Shown here: piece after piece, positions 1 to 10,542 of the stretch
How the letters are laid out: every line of letters begins with the position of its first letter
Position numbering within the stretch: position 1 is the first letter of the stretch
Source of the DNA: Myxococcota bacterium
Lineage (GTDB): Bacteria; Myxococcota; XYA12-FULL-58-9
Direction: 5' to 3'
Assembly: GCA_022703175.1 (NCBI GenBank)
Contig: JAKLEG010000006.1
Span: 1-36,224 of the forward strand
Length of the DNA stretch: 36,224 nt
Position numbers and translations under genes: made by a program
Notes under the pieces: model-generated
Database searches by the model: none
What the model was told of the DNA's origin: nothing
The model's input: the letters and a program-made list of their open reading frames with translations, nothing else

Positions 1-123
1 CACCTCGGTGACGGTGGCAAAACCGATGCGAGGATCCTTGAGGCCATCGATGAGCATCTGGGCGAGCGCCTGTTTGATCAGCTCGCCAACACGCTCCGGA
101 CGCTTGTTGTCTTGGTCAACCAC
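1..123 (-). CDS. rbfA: Ribosome-binding factor A, N-terminal part (runs off the left edge)
   Basis: Read on the minus strand from a GTG at 121-123, the frame stays open to the window edge and gives about 41 residues, including RPERVGELIKQAL and LKDPRIGFATVTEV. The arrangement R-x(2)-R-V-G-E-x-I followed by the L-K-D-P-R-[IL]-G box is the conserved N-terminus of RbfA, the KH-fold protein that binds the 30S subunit and helps mature the 5' end of 16S rRNA. The start is uncertain: no clear Shine-Dalgarno precedes the GTG, and an in-frame TTG lies at 157-159 with a stop just beyond it at 166-168. The rest of the gene is outside the window. It diverges from coaE across about 65 bases. Confidence 0.75.
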   Translation of the reverse strand, partial: MVDQDNKRPERVGELIKQALAQMLIDGLKDPRIGFATVTEV

Positions 124-152
124 TGGGCACCCGTATGGCCTGTCGCGCTCGC

Positions 153-180
153 TTGTCAAGCCGCCCTAGGCTGGTATCCT
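153..180 (+). promoter_or_regulatory. Candidate coaE promoter
   Basis: TTGTCA at 153-158 and TATCCT at 175-180 are separated by 16 bases. The coaE ATG lies only 8 bases past the -10 hexamer and has no Shine-Dalgarno, so the transcript would carry almost no leader. This is pattern matching only; no start site has been measured. Confidence 0.35.
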
Positions 181-188
181 GCAAAGCC

Positions 189-794
189 ATGCAATTCTTG
201 GGACTCACGGGTGGGTTCGCGAGCGGCAAGTCGACCGTACGCGAGATGCTGCGCCTTCTGGGCACCGATGTCTTGGACGCCGATGGCATCTACCATGAGC
301 TGCTGCTGCCAAAGGATGGCAAACCCAGCACGCTCACCCGCGAAATAGGCGCGCGCTTCCCGGGCGTCATCCGCGGCGACCAAACCCTAGACCGGCAGGC
401 GCTCGGCGCGCGTATCTTCGATGATCCTGAGGAGCGTCGTGCCCTCGAAACCCTGACGCATCCGCGCGTGGCTCAAGTGGTCGCCCTGGAAGTAGAACGG
501 CTAAAAGCCCAAGGCTCGCTGCTCGTGGTCTACGACGTGCCGTTGCTGTTTGAACGCCGGCTGGAGCTCGCAATGGACGGCACCCTCGTCGTCTGGGTCC
601 CTCGCACCACGCAGTTGCAGCGCATGATGGCCCGCGACCATATCAGCCGCGAGCAGGCTGAGCTGCGTTTGAAGTCGCAGCTACCATTGGACGACAAACG
701 CAAGCGCGCCACCTGGGTCATCGACAACAGTGGCCCCCTCTCCGAAACCCGACGGCAAGTAGAACGACTGTGGAAGCAACTGCTGCGCCGATGA
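189..794 (+). CDS. coaE: Dephospho-CoA kinase
   Basis: This 201-residue cytoplasmic enzyme phosphorylates the 3'-hydroxyl of dephospho-CoA with ATP, the last step of coenzyme A synthesis. The N-terminus MQFLGLTGGFASGKST holds the P-loop (G8 to T16), followed by the family's D-A-D segment (LDADGIYHELL) and the V-V-Y-D-V-P-L-L-F-E segment near the middle, both typical of CoaE. The length matches the family (about 200). I chose the ATG at 189 because the homologous sequence begins there; an open frame extends upstream to 135 but reads as low-complexity non-family sequence. The stop overlaps the start of the next gene (ATGA at 791-794), so the two are probably translationally coupled. Confidence 0.93.
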   Translation: MQFLGLTGGFASGKSTVREMLRLLGTDVLDADGIYHELLLPKDGKPSTLTREIGARFPGVIRGDQTLDRQALGARIFDDPEERRALETLTHPRVAQVVALEVERLKAQGSLLVVYDVPLLFERRLELAMDGTLVVWVPRTTQLQRMMARDHISREQAELRLKSQLPLDDKRKRATWVIDNSGPLSETRRQVERLWKQLLRR

Positions 795-1978
795 CCCAAA
801 AAATCACACGGCCGCGGGTGTTGATGCTGGCCTGTATGCCGTTCCCAAGCCGGCAGGGCTCCCAGGTGATGATCCGAGACCTAGCGCTGATGCTGCAGGC
901 TCACGTGGCCGACCTCACCCTCGTCAGCTACCAAGGCGCCGATCGTCCTGCATACCCCTTTGATTGGCTGTGTACTCCGGCGCTGGGCATCGGCATGCGC
1001 GCCGGACCCTCTTGGAGAAAACCGGTCGCTGATGCATGGCTGCTCCGCCAGGCCTTATGGCAGCTACGTTCGCGGCCGCATGCGCTAATACATGCCCACA
1101 ACATTGAGGCACTCGCGGTAGGGCTTGTGCTGCGTGCCCTCACAAACGTGCCACTCGTTTATCACGCTCATACGGCCATGACGCCGGAGTTACCGAGCTA
1201 CTTCACTGGCCGTATGGCAAAGCACGCAGCGCGTGGGTTGGGTCGAGCGTTGGATCACAGCCTGCCACGCCTGGCCGACGCGGTGGTGGTGTTCGACCGA
1301 CACCAACGCGCCCTGTACGAGCAGTTGAGGGTCGCAGCCAAACGGTTGAGGGTCATTCCGGCGAGCATCGACCCAAGCCTGCTGCCACAAGCCGATGCAC
1401 CCACAACTCGCGCATGGCTCGCGCGCCTGGGCGATGGCCCAAAGGTGCTGTATGCCGGCAACCCTGATGGCTACCAAAACCTGCCGCTGCTCCTAAAAGC
1501 ATTCGCACGCGTGCACGCAACGCGCCCTGACGTAACATTGGTGCTTGCGAGCCCCCATCCAGTCGAAAGCTTTTCGCCCTGGTTTGACACAACCGAGCTC
1601 CCGCCCAAGGTGCGCGTCGAAGTGCTGCGAACTCCCGAAGATTTGTCGGCGCTCTTGGCCCTAGCTCAGGTGGGGGTCTCATCACGCATCATGCCGGTAG
1701 GAGCTCCGATTAAAGTGCTGACCTACCTCGCCGCGGGCGTTCCGGTGGTGGCCTGTGCCGACGGTGCGAGGGACCTGGTTCCAGAAGGCACTGGGCGCTT
1801 GGTCGCAGCCTCCCCAGAAGCCTTTGCCGAGGCGCTCCTGGCCGAGCTTACATCACCGCGCCGCACACGCCCCACACTCCCGGAGGAGTTCGACGTGCGA
1901 AGACAGGCCGAAGCCTACCGAACACTGTACGAAACGGTGAGCCGATCGCGAGCGGGCGCTACAGCACGCTCAGCTTGA
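791..1978 (+). CDS. Glycosyltransferase family 4 (GT-B fold)
   Basis: A 395-residue protein with the two-domain GT-B layout. The N-terminal half opens with a Rossmann-like strand (RVLMLACMPFPSRQGSQV), whose glycine-containing turn is typical of the acceptor domain. The C-terminal half has GDGPKVLYAGN followed near residues 305-330 by the donor-site segment GAPIKVLTYLAAGVPVVAC and then a G-R-L-V segment, as in GT4 enzymes that use nucleotide-sugars. Donor and acceptor cannot be assigned. Its start overlaps the coaE stop by four bases. Its final 20 bases overlap the 3' end of the convergent gene at 1959-3074. It might feed the polysaccharide locus 24 kb away, but that is only inference. Confidence 0.85.
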   Translation: MTQKITRPRVLMLACMPFPSRQGSQVMIRDLALMLQAHVADLTLVSYQGADRPAYPFDWLCTPALGIGMRAGPSWRKPVADAWLLRQALWQLRSRPHALIHAHNIEALAVGLVLRALTNVPLVYHAHTAMTPELPSYFTGRMAKHAARGLGRALDHSLPRLADAVVVFDRHQRALYEQLRVAAKRLRVIPASIDPSLLPQADAPTTRAWLARLGDGPKVLYAGNPDGYQNLPLLLKAFARVHATRPDVTLVLASPHPVESFSPWFDTTELPPKVRVEVLRTPEDLSALLALAQVGVSSRIMPVGAPIKVLTYLAAGVPVVACADGARDLVPEGTGRLVAASPEAFAEALLAELTSPRRTRPTLPEEFDVRRQAEAYRTLYETVSRSRAGATARSA

Positions 1979-3074
1979 GCTTGGACGTGGTGGTAAGCTT
2001 CATCATGCCGGCGGCGGCCGTATCACTGCCCACGGTGCCATACACGGCTTTCAACATTCCCTTCTTCACGTCGAACTCCACCGTGAAGTCGGCGTTGATC
2101 TTCATCGCCATGTCCATCGGCTGCGCATCGCCGCCCTCTTGGGCGGGCGCCCCCATGCCAGGCATCGCCCCCATACCAGGTAGACCCCCCATCCCAGCGA
2201 TCCCACCCATCCCGGCCATCCCTAGGCCGCCACTCGTGTCGGCATCCTCATCCCCGTCGCTGTCATTCCCGCCGGCTGCGGCCTGCGCTTGGGCTGCGAC
2301 TTTTTTGGTCTCCACGTTGCTCGACACCTTGGTGCGCAGCTTGGCGTTGTCGGCGGTGAGCTCTTCGGCAATCACTTCAATCGACAGCTGGCCCATTTTG
2401 TTCATAAACTTACCACCGCTCGCCACGTCACCTTCGGGCAACTGCAACAGCTCCAAGAACTGGGTCGGCAGCAGCTCCACCTTGGGCTTGTCCTGCTTCA
2501 CCGCCACGCGCTTTTGGCGCTTCTTTTCGGCCACCGTCTTGGTGGTATAACCCCCTGAAAGTTGACCTGTTTTCGGATCGAACTGGGCGTAGAGTGTAAC
2601 TTGTTCGTCACCCGCTTGGGCGGTGGCGGAGGCCCCGTGGGCACCACCCTTGCCGGACACCAGGAGGTTCGCCCCCGACTCTTCATCCACCACCAAGTAG
2701 ACAACCTCCTTGAACTCGAAGTTGCCCTTGCGATCGATCTCGACGCTATTCTTCAGGGCCCCTTTGGGAACGCTGTCCAGGCTTGCCCAGACTTGGCCGC
2801 CCTTGGCCACCACTTTGAAGGCCTCGATGGTAATCGTGCCTTCGGCGGTGCCGTCGGCCCGCACTTTGTCGATGGCCAATGTGAAGCGAGAGTCCGTAAC
2901 CGCGGCAGTATTCATCGCCATGCCCATCGCCGACATGGCCATCGTGTCGTCGGAATTTACTTGGAAGCGCACCGTCTGGCCCTTCTTCCACTTGTAGGCG
3001 AGCTCCACGGCATTCGCCTCGCTCATCGGCAACACGGCACTGAGCGCGACACTACATGCCAACCATTTCATCAT
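1959..3074 (-). CDS. Secreted protein with Met/Gly-rich GM repeat (DUF6263-like)
   Basis: This 371-residue protein starts MMKWLACSVALSAVLP and has a cleavable-type signal peptide ending near residue 22, so it is probably exported. A segment resembling DUF6263 (LAYKWKKGQTVRFQ) begins the mature part. Around residues 281-310 is a low-complexity tract of GM-G-G, AGM and PGM units (for example GMAGMGGIAGMGG), preceded by an acidic patch (NDSDGDEDAD). A second Met-rich stretch (MAMSAMGMAM) lies near residue 45. The start is supported by AGGAG seven bases upstream of ATG-ATG. I do not know the function. The TonB-like gene lies 133 bases upstream on the same strand. Confidence 0.8.
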   Translation of the reverse strand: MMKWLACSVALSAVLPMSEANAVELAYKWKKGQTVRFQVNSDDTMAMSAMGMAMNTAAVTDSRFTLAIDKVRADGTAEGTITIEAFKVVAKGGQVWASLDSVPKGALKNSVEIDRKGNFEFKEVVYLVVDEESGANLLVSGKGGAHGASATAQAGDEQVTLYAQFDPKTGQLSGGYTTKTVAEKKRQKRVAVKQDKPKVELLPTQFLELLQLPEGDVASGGKFMNKMGQLSIEVIAEELTADNAKLRTKVSSNVETKKVAAQAQAAAGGNDSDGDEDADTSGGLGMAGMGGIAGMGGLPGMGAMPGMGAPAQEGGDAQPMDMAMKINADFTVEFDVKKGMLKAVYGTVGSDTAAAGMMKLTTTSKLKLSVL

Positions 3075-3110
3075 CTTGGGTTCTCCTCGTTCGTGGTCCT
3101 TAACGCCGTT

Positions 3111-3136
3111 GCTGGCGCGAACGTTCCGACGCCAGC
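3111..3136 (-). repeat. Inverted repeat in the leader of the GM-rich protein gene
   Basis: GCTGGCG at 3111-3117 and CGCCAGC at 3130-3136 form a perfect 7-bp stem around a 12-base loop that contains the palindrome AACGTT. It sits about 40 bases before the start codon at 3074. It has no following T tract, so it looks more like a leader structure or protein site than a terminator of the upstream gene. Confidence 0.3.
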
Positions 3137-4445
3137 GAATCTACGAGATTCATCGTCGCCATGCTATCTACGAACGAGTTGGCATTCAGGTTGGCCCCCC
3201 GACACGATTACAGCGGCAGGCGCTCGGCGGTGTCCCAGGTGGGGGCATCGAAACGGAAGCGCGAGCTGCTCCGCTCGGTCGGTGAGATATGAAAGCCAAA
3301 CGCGAAGGTGAGCGTGCCGTTGGCAGCCACCAAGCCCTTGGGTGGATTCGGAAACGCTCCGGCACGGACAAACGCAGCCACCGCTTCGCGGTCCAACGCG
3401 TCATTGCCGCTCGCATGCGCAATAGCAACGTCGCTAACACTTCCCTGCCCATCCAGCGTGACATTCACCACGGTGACCCATGTCTGCGCCCCCATGCGAT
3501 TGTCCGTACCCCGCCCCGTCGCTGTCATCGGACTCCAATGCTCAGAGACAGCCCGTTTGACGCGGTTGAAGAAGCTTGCGTACTTAAATTCGCGGGCGTT
3601 CAAGAACGTGCCGTCCCCCACTTCCAGGCCTTCGAGATAGTCGTTGGACGGGGCACCCGGCAGAGCCGCCAACTGCCCCATGCTGGGGATCAAATCTGCA
3701 AGGGTGGGCGTTTGGGTCGCTGAGGTCGCCGCCTCTGCAGGACTCGCGGCGCTGGGTTCAAGCGACAGGGATGGCGCACGGCTACCGCTCTTAACCTCCC
3801 GTGCCGTCTGATTGCGAAACCGCCCGCCTGCGGCATCAAACGCCAGCGCCAGCTGCTGTCGACGCGCAAGGTTGGGCGGCGACAAGGTGAACGGTTGCTG
3901 CTCCGGCTGCGAACGCGGTGCAGGTGGCGCGTCGCTGTAGCGCCGGTAACGTTCGGCACTCACACTGGCAGGGCGCGGGCTGGCTTGCGGCTGTGCGGTC
4001 ACCGCAGGCTCATTCGTAACGTTGGCAGCGCTAGCGCTTTGGAATCGACTGCGGGTTTCGTGTTCCACCCGACTGTTGGTTTCAGCGAGAAAGCGCGCAT
4101 GATCTGGCGCTTGGGCGTCGGGCGTTGCGGGCAGGGCCACCACTTGGCCCCCGCGCGGTGGCGCCTCCGGCGGGGGCAGAGCGGTCGTATGCGGTGGCGT
4201 GACGTTCTGACGGACAATCTCACGCGGCTTGGAGCGATACGGATGCACCACGTTGCCATCCACCGTCACCAAACGCACGCGCTGCGACACGGGCAACTTA
4301 GCCTCGGCGGGCCGCATCAAATGTGGAAAGAGCCAGCCGAAACCCAACCCATGCGTCACGATCGCGATGAGCAAAAACGGCCCTAGCCGGTGACCGGCAT
4401 AGTACCTTTGCTCATCGTCGCGGGTGCGCACTGGCGTGTTCCGGC

Positions 4446-7220
<2,775 letters not shown>

Positions 7221-7261
7221 CGGGACTCCAACAAGCCCATCGGGGCCACAAAAGACGCGCC

Positions 7262-7290
7262 AAGCTATGCGCCGTGCGCGAGAGGGTCAA
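7262..7290 (-). promoter_or_regulatory. Candidate secA promoter
   Basis: On the minus strand TTGACC (7285-7290) is followed after exactly 17 bases by TAGCTT (7262-7267). The predicted start would leave a leader of about 35 bases before the secA ATG, which has its own Shine-Dalgarno. Spacing and -35 are good, the -10 is moderate. Confidence 0.45.
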
Positions 7291-7392
7291 GGATAGGGGC
7301 CAACGCACAGTTGGCAACCCGCTTGTGGCTCCCCGATTACGCCGTGGGGCCAGCATAATCAAGAGTGAGACGCTGGCGGCATCGGCCCTTAC

Positions 7393-8181
7393 TCAGACGT
7401 CGAGGATCGCCGGCAATACCCCGCCCGGCCGACCATGATGAGGTATCACCTGCGTATCCCGTGGCGACGGCTCAACAAACTTGCCAAGGGCCGGTGCGTA
7501 GTAGAGGCAACCAAGTTCCTCAGGCGGCCTGGTAGTAACAAAATGCTGGCCCGCGTCGAGGAGCGCTAGCCACGCCGTTTTGAGCGCCGTCGCCTCCCAG
7601 GGTGCGGCGAAGTGCAGGCGTGCCAGGTCCTCTGAGCGCACCTTACCTCGGCGGCGCAGCATCTCAAGCAGCGAGGTGGGCGTAAAGCCGGGATCTTTGC
7701 CCGCCGCAGCCCAACACAGGGCCCCCAGCGGCAACACTTCCCGACAGAGAATCACGGTGTCAACGAGATCGCGCAGCTCATCGCGGCCTGCGAGAGTGAG
7801 CACCTTGTTAACCGCCAGGTCGATGGGATGGAGGCGATAGCCCAACTCGGCGTCCAACACGGTGGGCATAAAACGCCATGCAGAGTCGTGCGCCCATTCG
7901 ATCTTGGTAGCGTCGTGAGCCCGACTCACCAACGCCCGCAGGTAACCGGGTTGAGACATCTCCACGCTGACCACGCAGCCCGCCTGGACCAACAGCTCCC
8001 GGTCGCTTGCGAAAGCCTGTGCCACCCGCTCTACGGAATCATGGAAGTAGTCGAGGTCATTGCTGTAGCGAGCTGATTGCGGTTCGAAATGGATAGCGGC
8101 GCCCCCGGCGAGATAGCTGTCGGGGCTGCGATTCGCCGCCAGCAGCTGTGCCAAGCTCTTCTGCAACGCGGTTAACGGCAT
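7393..8181 (-). CDS. AbiEii/AbiGii-like nucleotidyltransferase, putative toxin
   Basis: A 262-residue protein with the nucleotidyltransferase signature of the AbiEii/AbiGii toxin group: GGAAIHF at residues 26-32 followed by R-Y-S-N-D-L-D (metal-binding D42 and D44). Members of this group act as toxins by transferring nucleotides to RNA or other targets, or as abortive-infection effectors; the target here is unknown. The region IDLAVNKVLTLAGRDELRDLVD with conserved Lys and Asp also fits the family. I chose the ATG at 8181, which overlaps the antitoxin gene by 10 bases and has AGGA upstream; a TTG at 8202 is possible. Tight coupling to the small upstream gene supports a toxin-antitoxin pair. 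Confidence 0.78.
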   Translation of the reverse strand: MPLTALQKSLAQLLAANRSPDSYLAGGAAIHFEPQSARYSNDLDYFHDSVERVAQAFASDRELLVQAGCVVSVEMSQPGYLRALVSRAHDATKIEWAHDSAWRFMPTVLDAELGYRLHPIDLAVNKVLTLAGRDELRDLVDTVILCREVLPLGALCWAAAGKDPGFTPTSLLEMLRRRGKVRSEDLARLHFAAPWEATALKTAWLALLDAGQHFVTTRPPEELGCLYYAPALGKFVEPSPRDTQVIPHHGRPGGVLPAILDV

Positions 8182-8438
8182 AGACGCGATCCTAACACCC
8201 AAGCTTCGCGGTCACCGTGCTTCATTAACTCGTCGGCCACCCAGCCCAAATCACTCGCTTTAACGCGGTACTCAGGATCGAACGACCAAAAACAGCGGGT
8301 ACGAAACCGTCGAAAGGCCCGCCGCGCCTCCCGCACCTTGACCATTACGCGCGCCTGCTCCGGCGCAAGGTGCCGACGGCTCTTGCGGCCACCCTTGCGA
8401 CCGATCTCGGCCAAATAACGGCGAATCTCTGGGGTCAT
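8172..8438 (-). CDS. Small basic protein, putative antitoxin partner
   Basis: An 88-residue, strongly basic protein (EIGRKGGRKSRRHL, then REARRAFRRFRTRCFW) with a more acidic C-terminal half (DLGWVADELMKHGDREAW). I recall similar small proteins encoded immediately before AbiEii-like nucleotidyltransferases, which makes antitoxin and transcriptional regulator the best guess, but no classical DNA-binding fold is evident. The stop lies inside the toxin gene (10-base overlap). The start codon has no Shine-Dalgarno and falls exactly at the predicted transcription start, so the mRNA is probably leaderless. A perfect inverted repeat overlapping the -10 box is a plausible autoregulatory operator. Confidence 0.72.
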   Translation of the reverse strand: MTPEIRRYLAEIGRKGGRKSRRHLAPEQARVMVKVREARRAFRRFRTRCFWSFDPEYRVKASDLGWVADELMKHGDREAWVLGSRLCR

Positions 8439-8444
8439 GCTATT

Positions 8445-8473
8445 ATCATAAGCGGCTTATGTTAAAGGCGCAA
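8445..8473 (-). promoter_or_regulatory. Toxin-antitoxin promoter, leaderless
   Basis: Minus strand: TTGCGC (8468-8473), 17-base spacer, TATGAT (8445-8450). Counting from the -10 box, +1 falls at 8438, the A of the antitoxin ATG. The inverted repeat at 8447-8461 covers part of the -10 and spacer, so a bound repressor would block RNA polymerase directly. Confidence 0.5.
8447..8461. repeat. Perfect inverted repeat, candidate operator
   Basis: CATAAGC-G-GCTTATG: two perfect 7-base arms around a single central base, overlapping the -10 region of the toxin-antitoxin promoter. The position is what an autoregulated toxin-antitoxin operator would have. No second copy was noticed in the window. Confidence 0.55.
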
Positions 8474-8661
8474 TCTCGCGATCAGCCCCAACCGCCGGTC
8501 GGGCCCGACACCCCGAGCCACCCGCCCTTGTCCTAATTTGCGCTACACACGCCCCAAAACGCGACACACGGCATCCGCCTGCGACTGGACCTCGTGGCCG
8601 AGGCAAAATTTATGTTCTGAGGCTGGGCCCAAGTCCGAACGAACTGCCTTCGCGCCGAGCC

Positions 8662-9843
8662 CTAGCCGCGTTTCTTCGCTGGCGCGTTGATCCCCTCGTA
8701 GGTGAGGGTAGACATCAGGAACTTGCGTTGCTTCTGCACATCTTTGTCGAGGTAGGCCAGCGCCTCGCCGAGCTTATCCATGAGCCGTCGCGGCGCGCGC
8801 TTCATCTTTGAATCCGACAAGAGCGCGTGCGTAAGCCACGGGAACACGGCCGTGAGGTCGGTATGCACGTACACCGAGTTCGCTTCTACGCACTCAGCCG
8901 AGACCTTACCCCAGGTGTGGCCTTCAGAGGCGGGGCAGCTGGACAAGGCGCCGTTGTCTACGGGGTCGACACAGAATTGCACGTCGATGTCGAAGCCATC
9001 GGTGCGCACATTCAAGATTTGGTCCAACAGCGGTTCACCTTGCAGCGTGTAGTTCTTCGGCACGCCGCCGCCCAGCATCCATACCGCCAGACGCTTGCTG
9101 TAATGATGGCGCGCGTAATGTTGGAACGCCGCCATTGCGTAGACGTCGTCATTGATGTCGATTTCGAGCTTGAAAGCCTCGCCCAACAGCCGCTTCAACT
9201 TCACCACGTTCAAGAAGATCGAGCCGTCTTGCACTGCGCCCACGAAGATCGGCACTGCATGCTTGTGACACGTCGACAACAGGCTTGGCACCTTCACCTT
9301 CAGCGCCTTCTCCAGCGCCGCCATTTCTTTGCCGAGCAGGTAGTGAAACTCGGCGGTGGTCATTTTGCGCTGGAACTCGGGCTTTTGGATGATCGCCGAG
9401 AACAAGCGGTCGGTGTCGAGCAACACTTCTTCAAAGAAACCTAGGTCGTAAATGCGAATGACACGCGCGAGCCTGAGTTGTAGATCACCCGCGTTCGGAT
9501 TGATCTCTTTGAGGGCGTGCCCAATGACCCGATGTGCATCATGGTAGAGGTTGGCGCCCGTGGTAGTGAGCGCGCTGATGATGCCTCGCTCAATCAGTGG
9601 CAACAAGCAGCTTTGGTGTAGGCCAGCAGGAGTCATGGCGCCCGAGAGCGTCACAAAGAGCGTGCAATCCTGTTCCATCGAGCGCTGCATCAACTCGAAG
9701 CCGATGCGCTCTTGACGCCCCACAAACGCGGGGAACGCCGATTGCAAGAGCTCCACGGCACTCTCTTTACCGGTGATCGGTTTTGGGTCGGCGCTACGCG
9801 CCTTGGCAAAGTCACGCATCACGGTCGAACGAGCGTTGGCCAT
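8662..9843 (-). CDS. Deoxyhypusine synthase family protein (bacterial DHS-like)
   Basis: A 393-residue protein of the deoxyhypusine synthase fold. GAMTPAG, TTGANLYHD, VPIFVGAVQDGS and WMLGGGVPKNY follow the order of the NAD- and spermidine-binding segments of the family. SEGHTWGKV carries the Lys (Lys313) that corresponds to the imine-forming active-site lysine of eukaryotic enzymes (in S-W-G-K). The GGG segment reads VPKNY, as in bacterial and homospermidine-synthase-like members, rather than the eukaryotic VKHH. Bacteria lack eIF5A, so a polyamine product such as homospermidine, or another substrate, is likely. I chose the ATG at 9843 because AGGAG precedes it; the open frame upstream is not family-like. 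Confidence 0.85.
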   Translation of the reverse strand: MANARSTVMRDFAKARSADPKPITGKESAVELLQSAFPAFVGRQERIGFELMQRSMEQDCTLFVTLSGAMTPAGLHQSCLLPLIERGIISALTTTGANLYHDAHRVIGHALKEINPNAGDLQLRLARVIRIYDLGFFEEVLLDTDRLFSAIIQKPEFQRKMTTAEFHYLLGKEMAALEKALKVKVPSLLSTCHKHAVPIFVGAVQDGSIFLNVVKLKRLLGEAFKLEIDINDDVYAMAAFQHYARHHYSKRLAVWMLGGGVPKNYTLQGEPLLDQILNVRTDGFDIDVQFCVDPVDNGALSSCPASEGHTWGKVSAECVEANSVYVHTDLTAVFPWLTHALLSDSKMKRAPRRLMDKLGEALAYLDKDVQKQRKFLMSTLTYEGINAPAKKRG

Positions 9844-9985
9844 CCTACTGCTCCTGTGTCGAAAACTGGTGAGGCGCACCTTACCGGAAACGCCCCCCGC
9901 TACGCCAGGGGGCACGATCGCACACCGCCGCGAAAATGCCGGTGGGGGGTGCACGTGGGCGAGAAAATGATTAAGCTCTGCCGCC

Positions 9986-10537
9986 ATGCATGCATGGCAC
10001 GACATCTATATCGACGACAAAGTGATCGAACGTGGCTTCCCGGCGGTGATTGAAGTCCCGCATGGGAGCAAGAACAAGTACGAGCTCGATAAAGACACAG
10101 GCTTCTTGAAGCTCGACCGCGTACTCTACAGCGCAGTGCACTACCCCGCTGATTACGGCTTCATTCCACGCACCTTCTGCGACGATGGCGACCCGCTGGA
10201 CGTGTTGGTGTTGGGCCAAGAGCCGGTGGTGCCGCTTACCATTGTCGAGTCGCGGGCCATTGGCGTGATGCGAATGCGCGACGACAAGGGTATCGACGAC
10301 AAGATCATTGCGGTCTGCTGTAGCGACCCCGCCTACGCCGAGTACAGCCATCACAGCCAGCTACCAAAGCACACCCTCAAAGAGATTGGCCGCTTCTTCG
10401 AGGACTACAAAGTCTTGGAACACAAGCAGGTGATCGTTGAGGACTTTCTAGGCCCGGACGAAGCGCTGCAAATCATTCGCGACGCGTTGCTGTTGTATCA
10501 GAAGCTGCGCCGCGGCGAGCTGAAGCCGCGCCACTGA
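9986..10537 (+). CDS. ppa: Inorganic pyrophosphatase, family I
   Basis: This 183-residue cytoplasmic enzyme hydrolyses pyrophosphate to phosphate and so pulls biosynthetic reactions forward. [36 protein letters not shown] and the signature D-G-D-P-L-D-V, with its metal-binding aspartates, are all present and in order, and the length is typical. The ATG at 9986 gives the usual M-x-x-W-H-D-I start. No Shine-Dalgarno is visible; TAAGCT lies eight bases before the ATG, so a leaderless message is possible. It diverges from the DHS-like gene across 142 bases and ends five bases before the convergent murJ stop. Confidence 0.95.
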   Translation: MHAWHDIYIDDKVIERGFPAVIEVPHGSKNKYELDKDTGFLKLDRVLYSAVHYPADYGFIPRTFCDDGDPLDVLVLGQEPVVPLTIVESRAIGVMRMRDDKGIDDKIIAVCCSDPAYAEYSHHSQLPKHTLKEIGRFFEDYKVLEHKQVIVEDFLGPDEALQIIRDALLLYQKLRRGELKPRH

Positions 10538-10542
10538 CACGC

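Noticed and set aside
2562-3311. A 249-codon plus-strand frame opposite the GM-rich protein and TonB-like gene
   Set aside because: Antisense to two genes with signal peptide and TonB motifs, and lacks recognisable domains.
8462-8661. 200-base region between the antitoxin gene and the DHS-like gene
   Set aside because: Checked for small genes and a terminator; only a 5-base stem (CCTCG/CGAGG) without a T tract on the correct strand was found.
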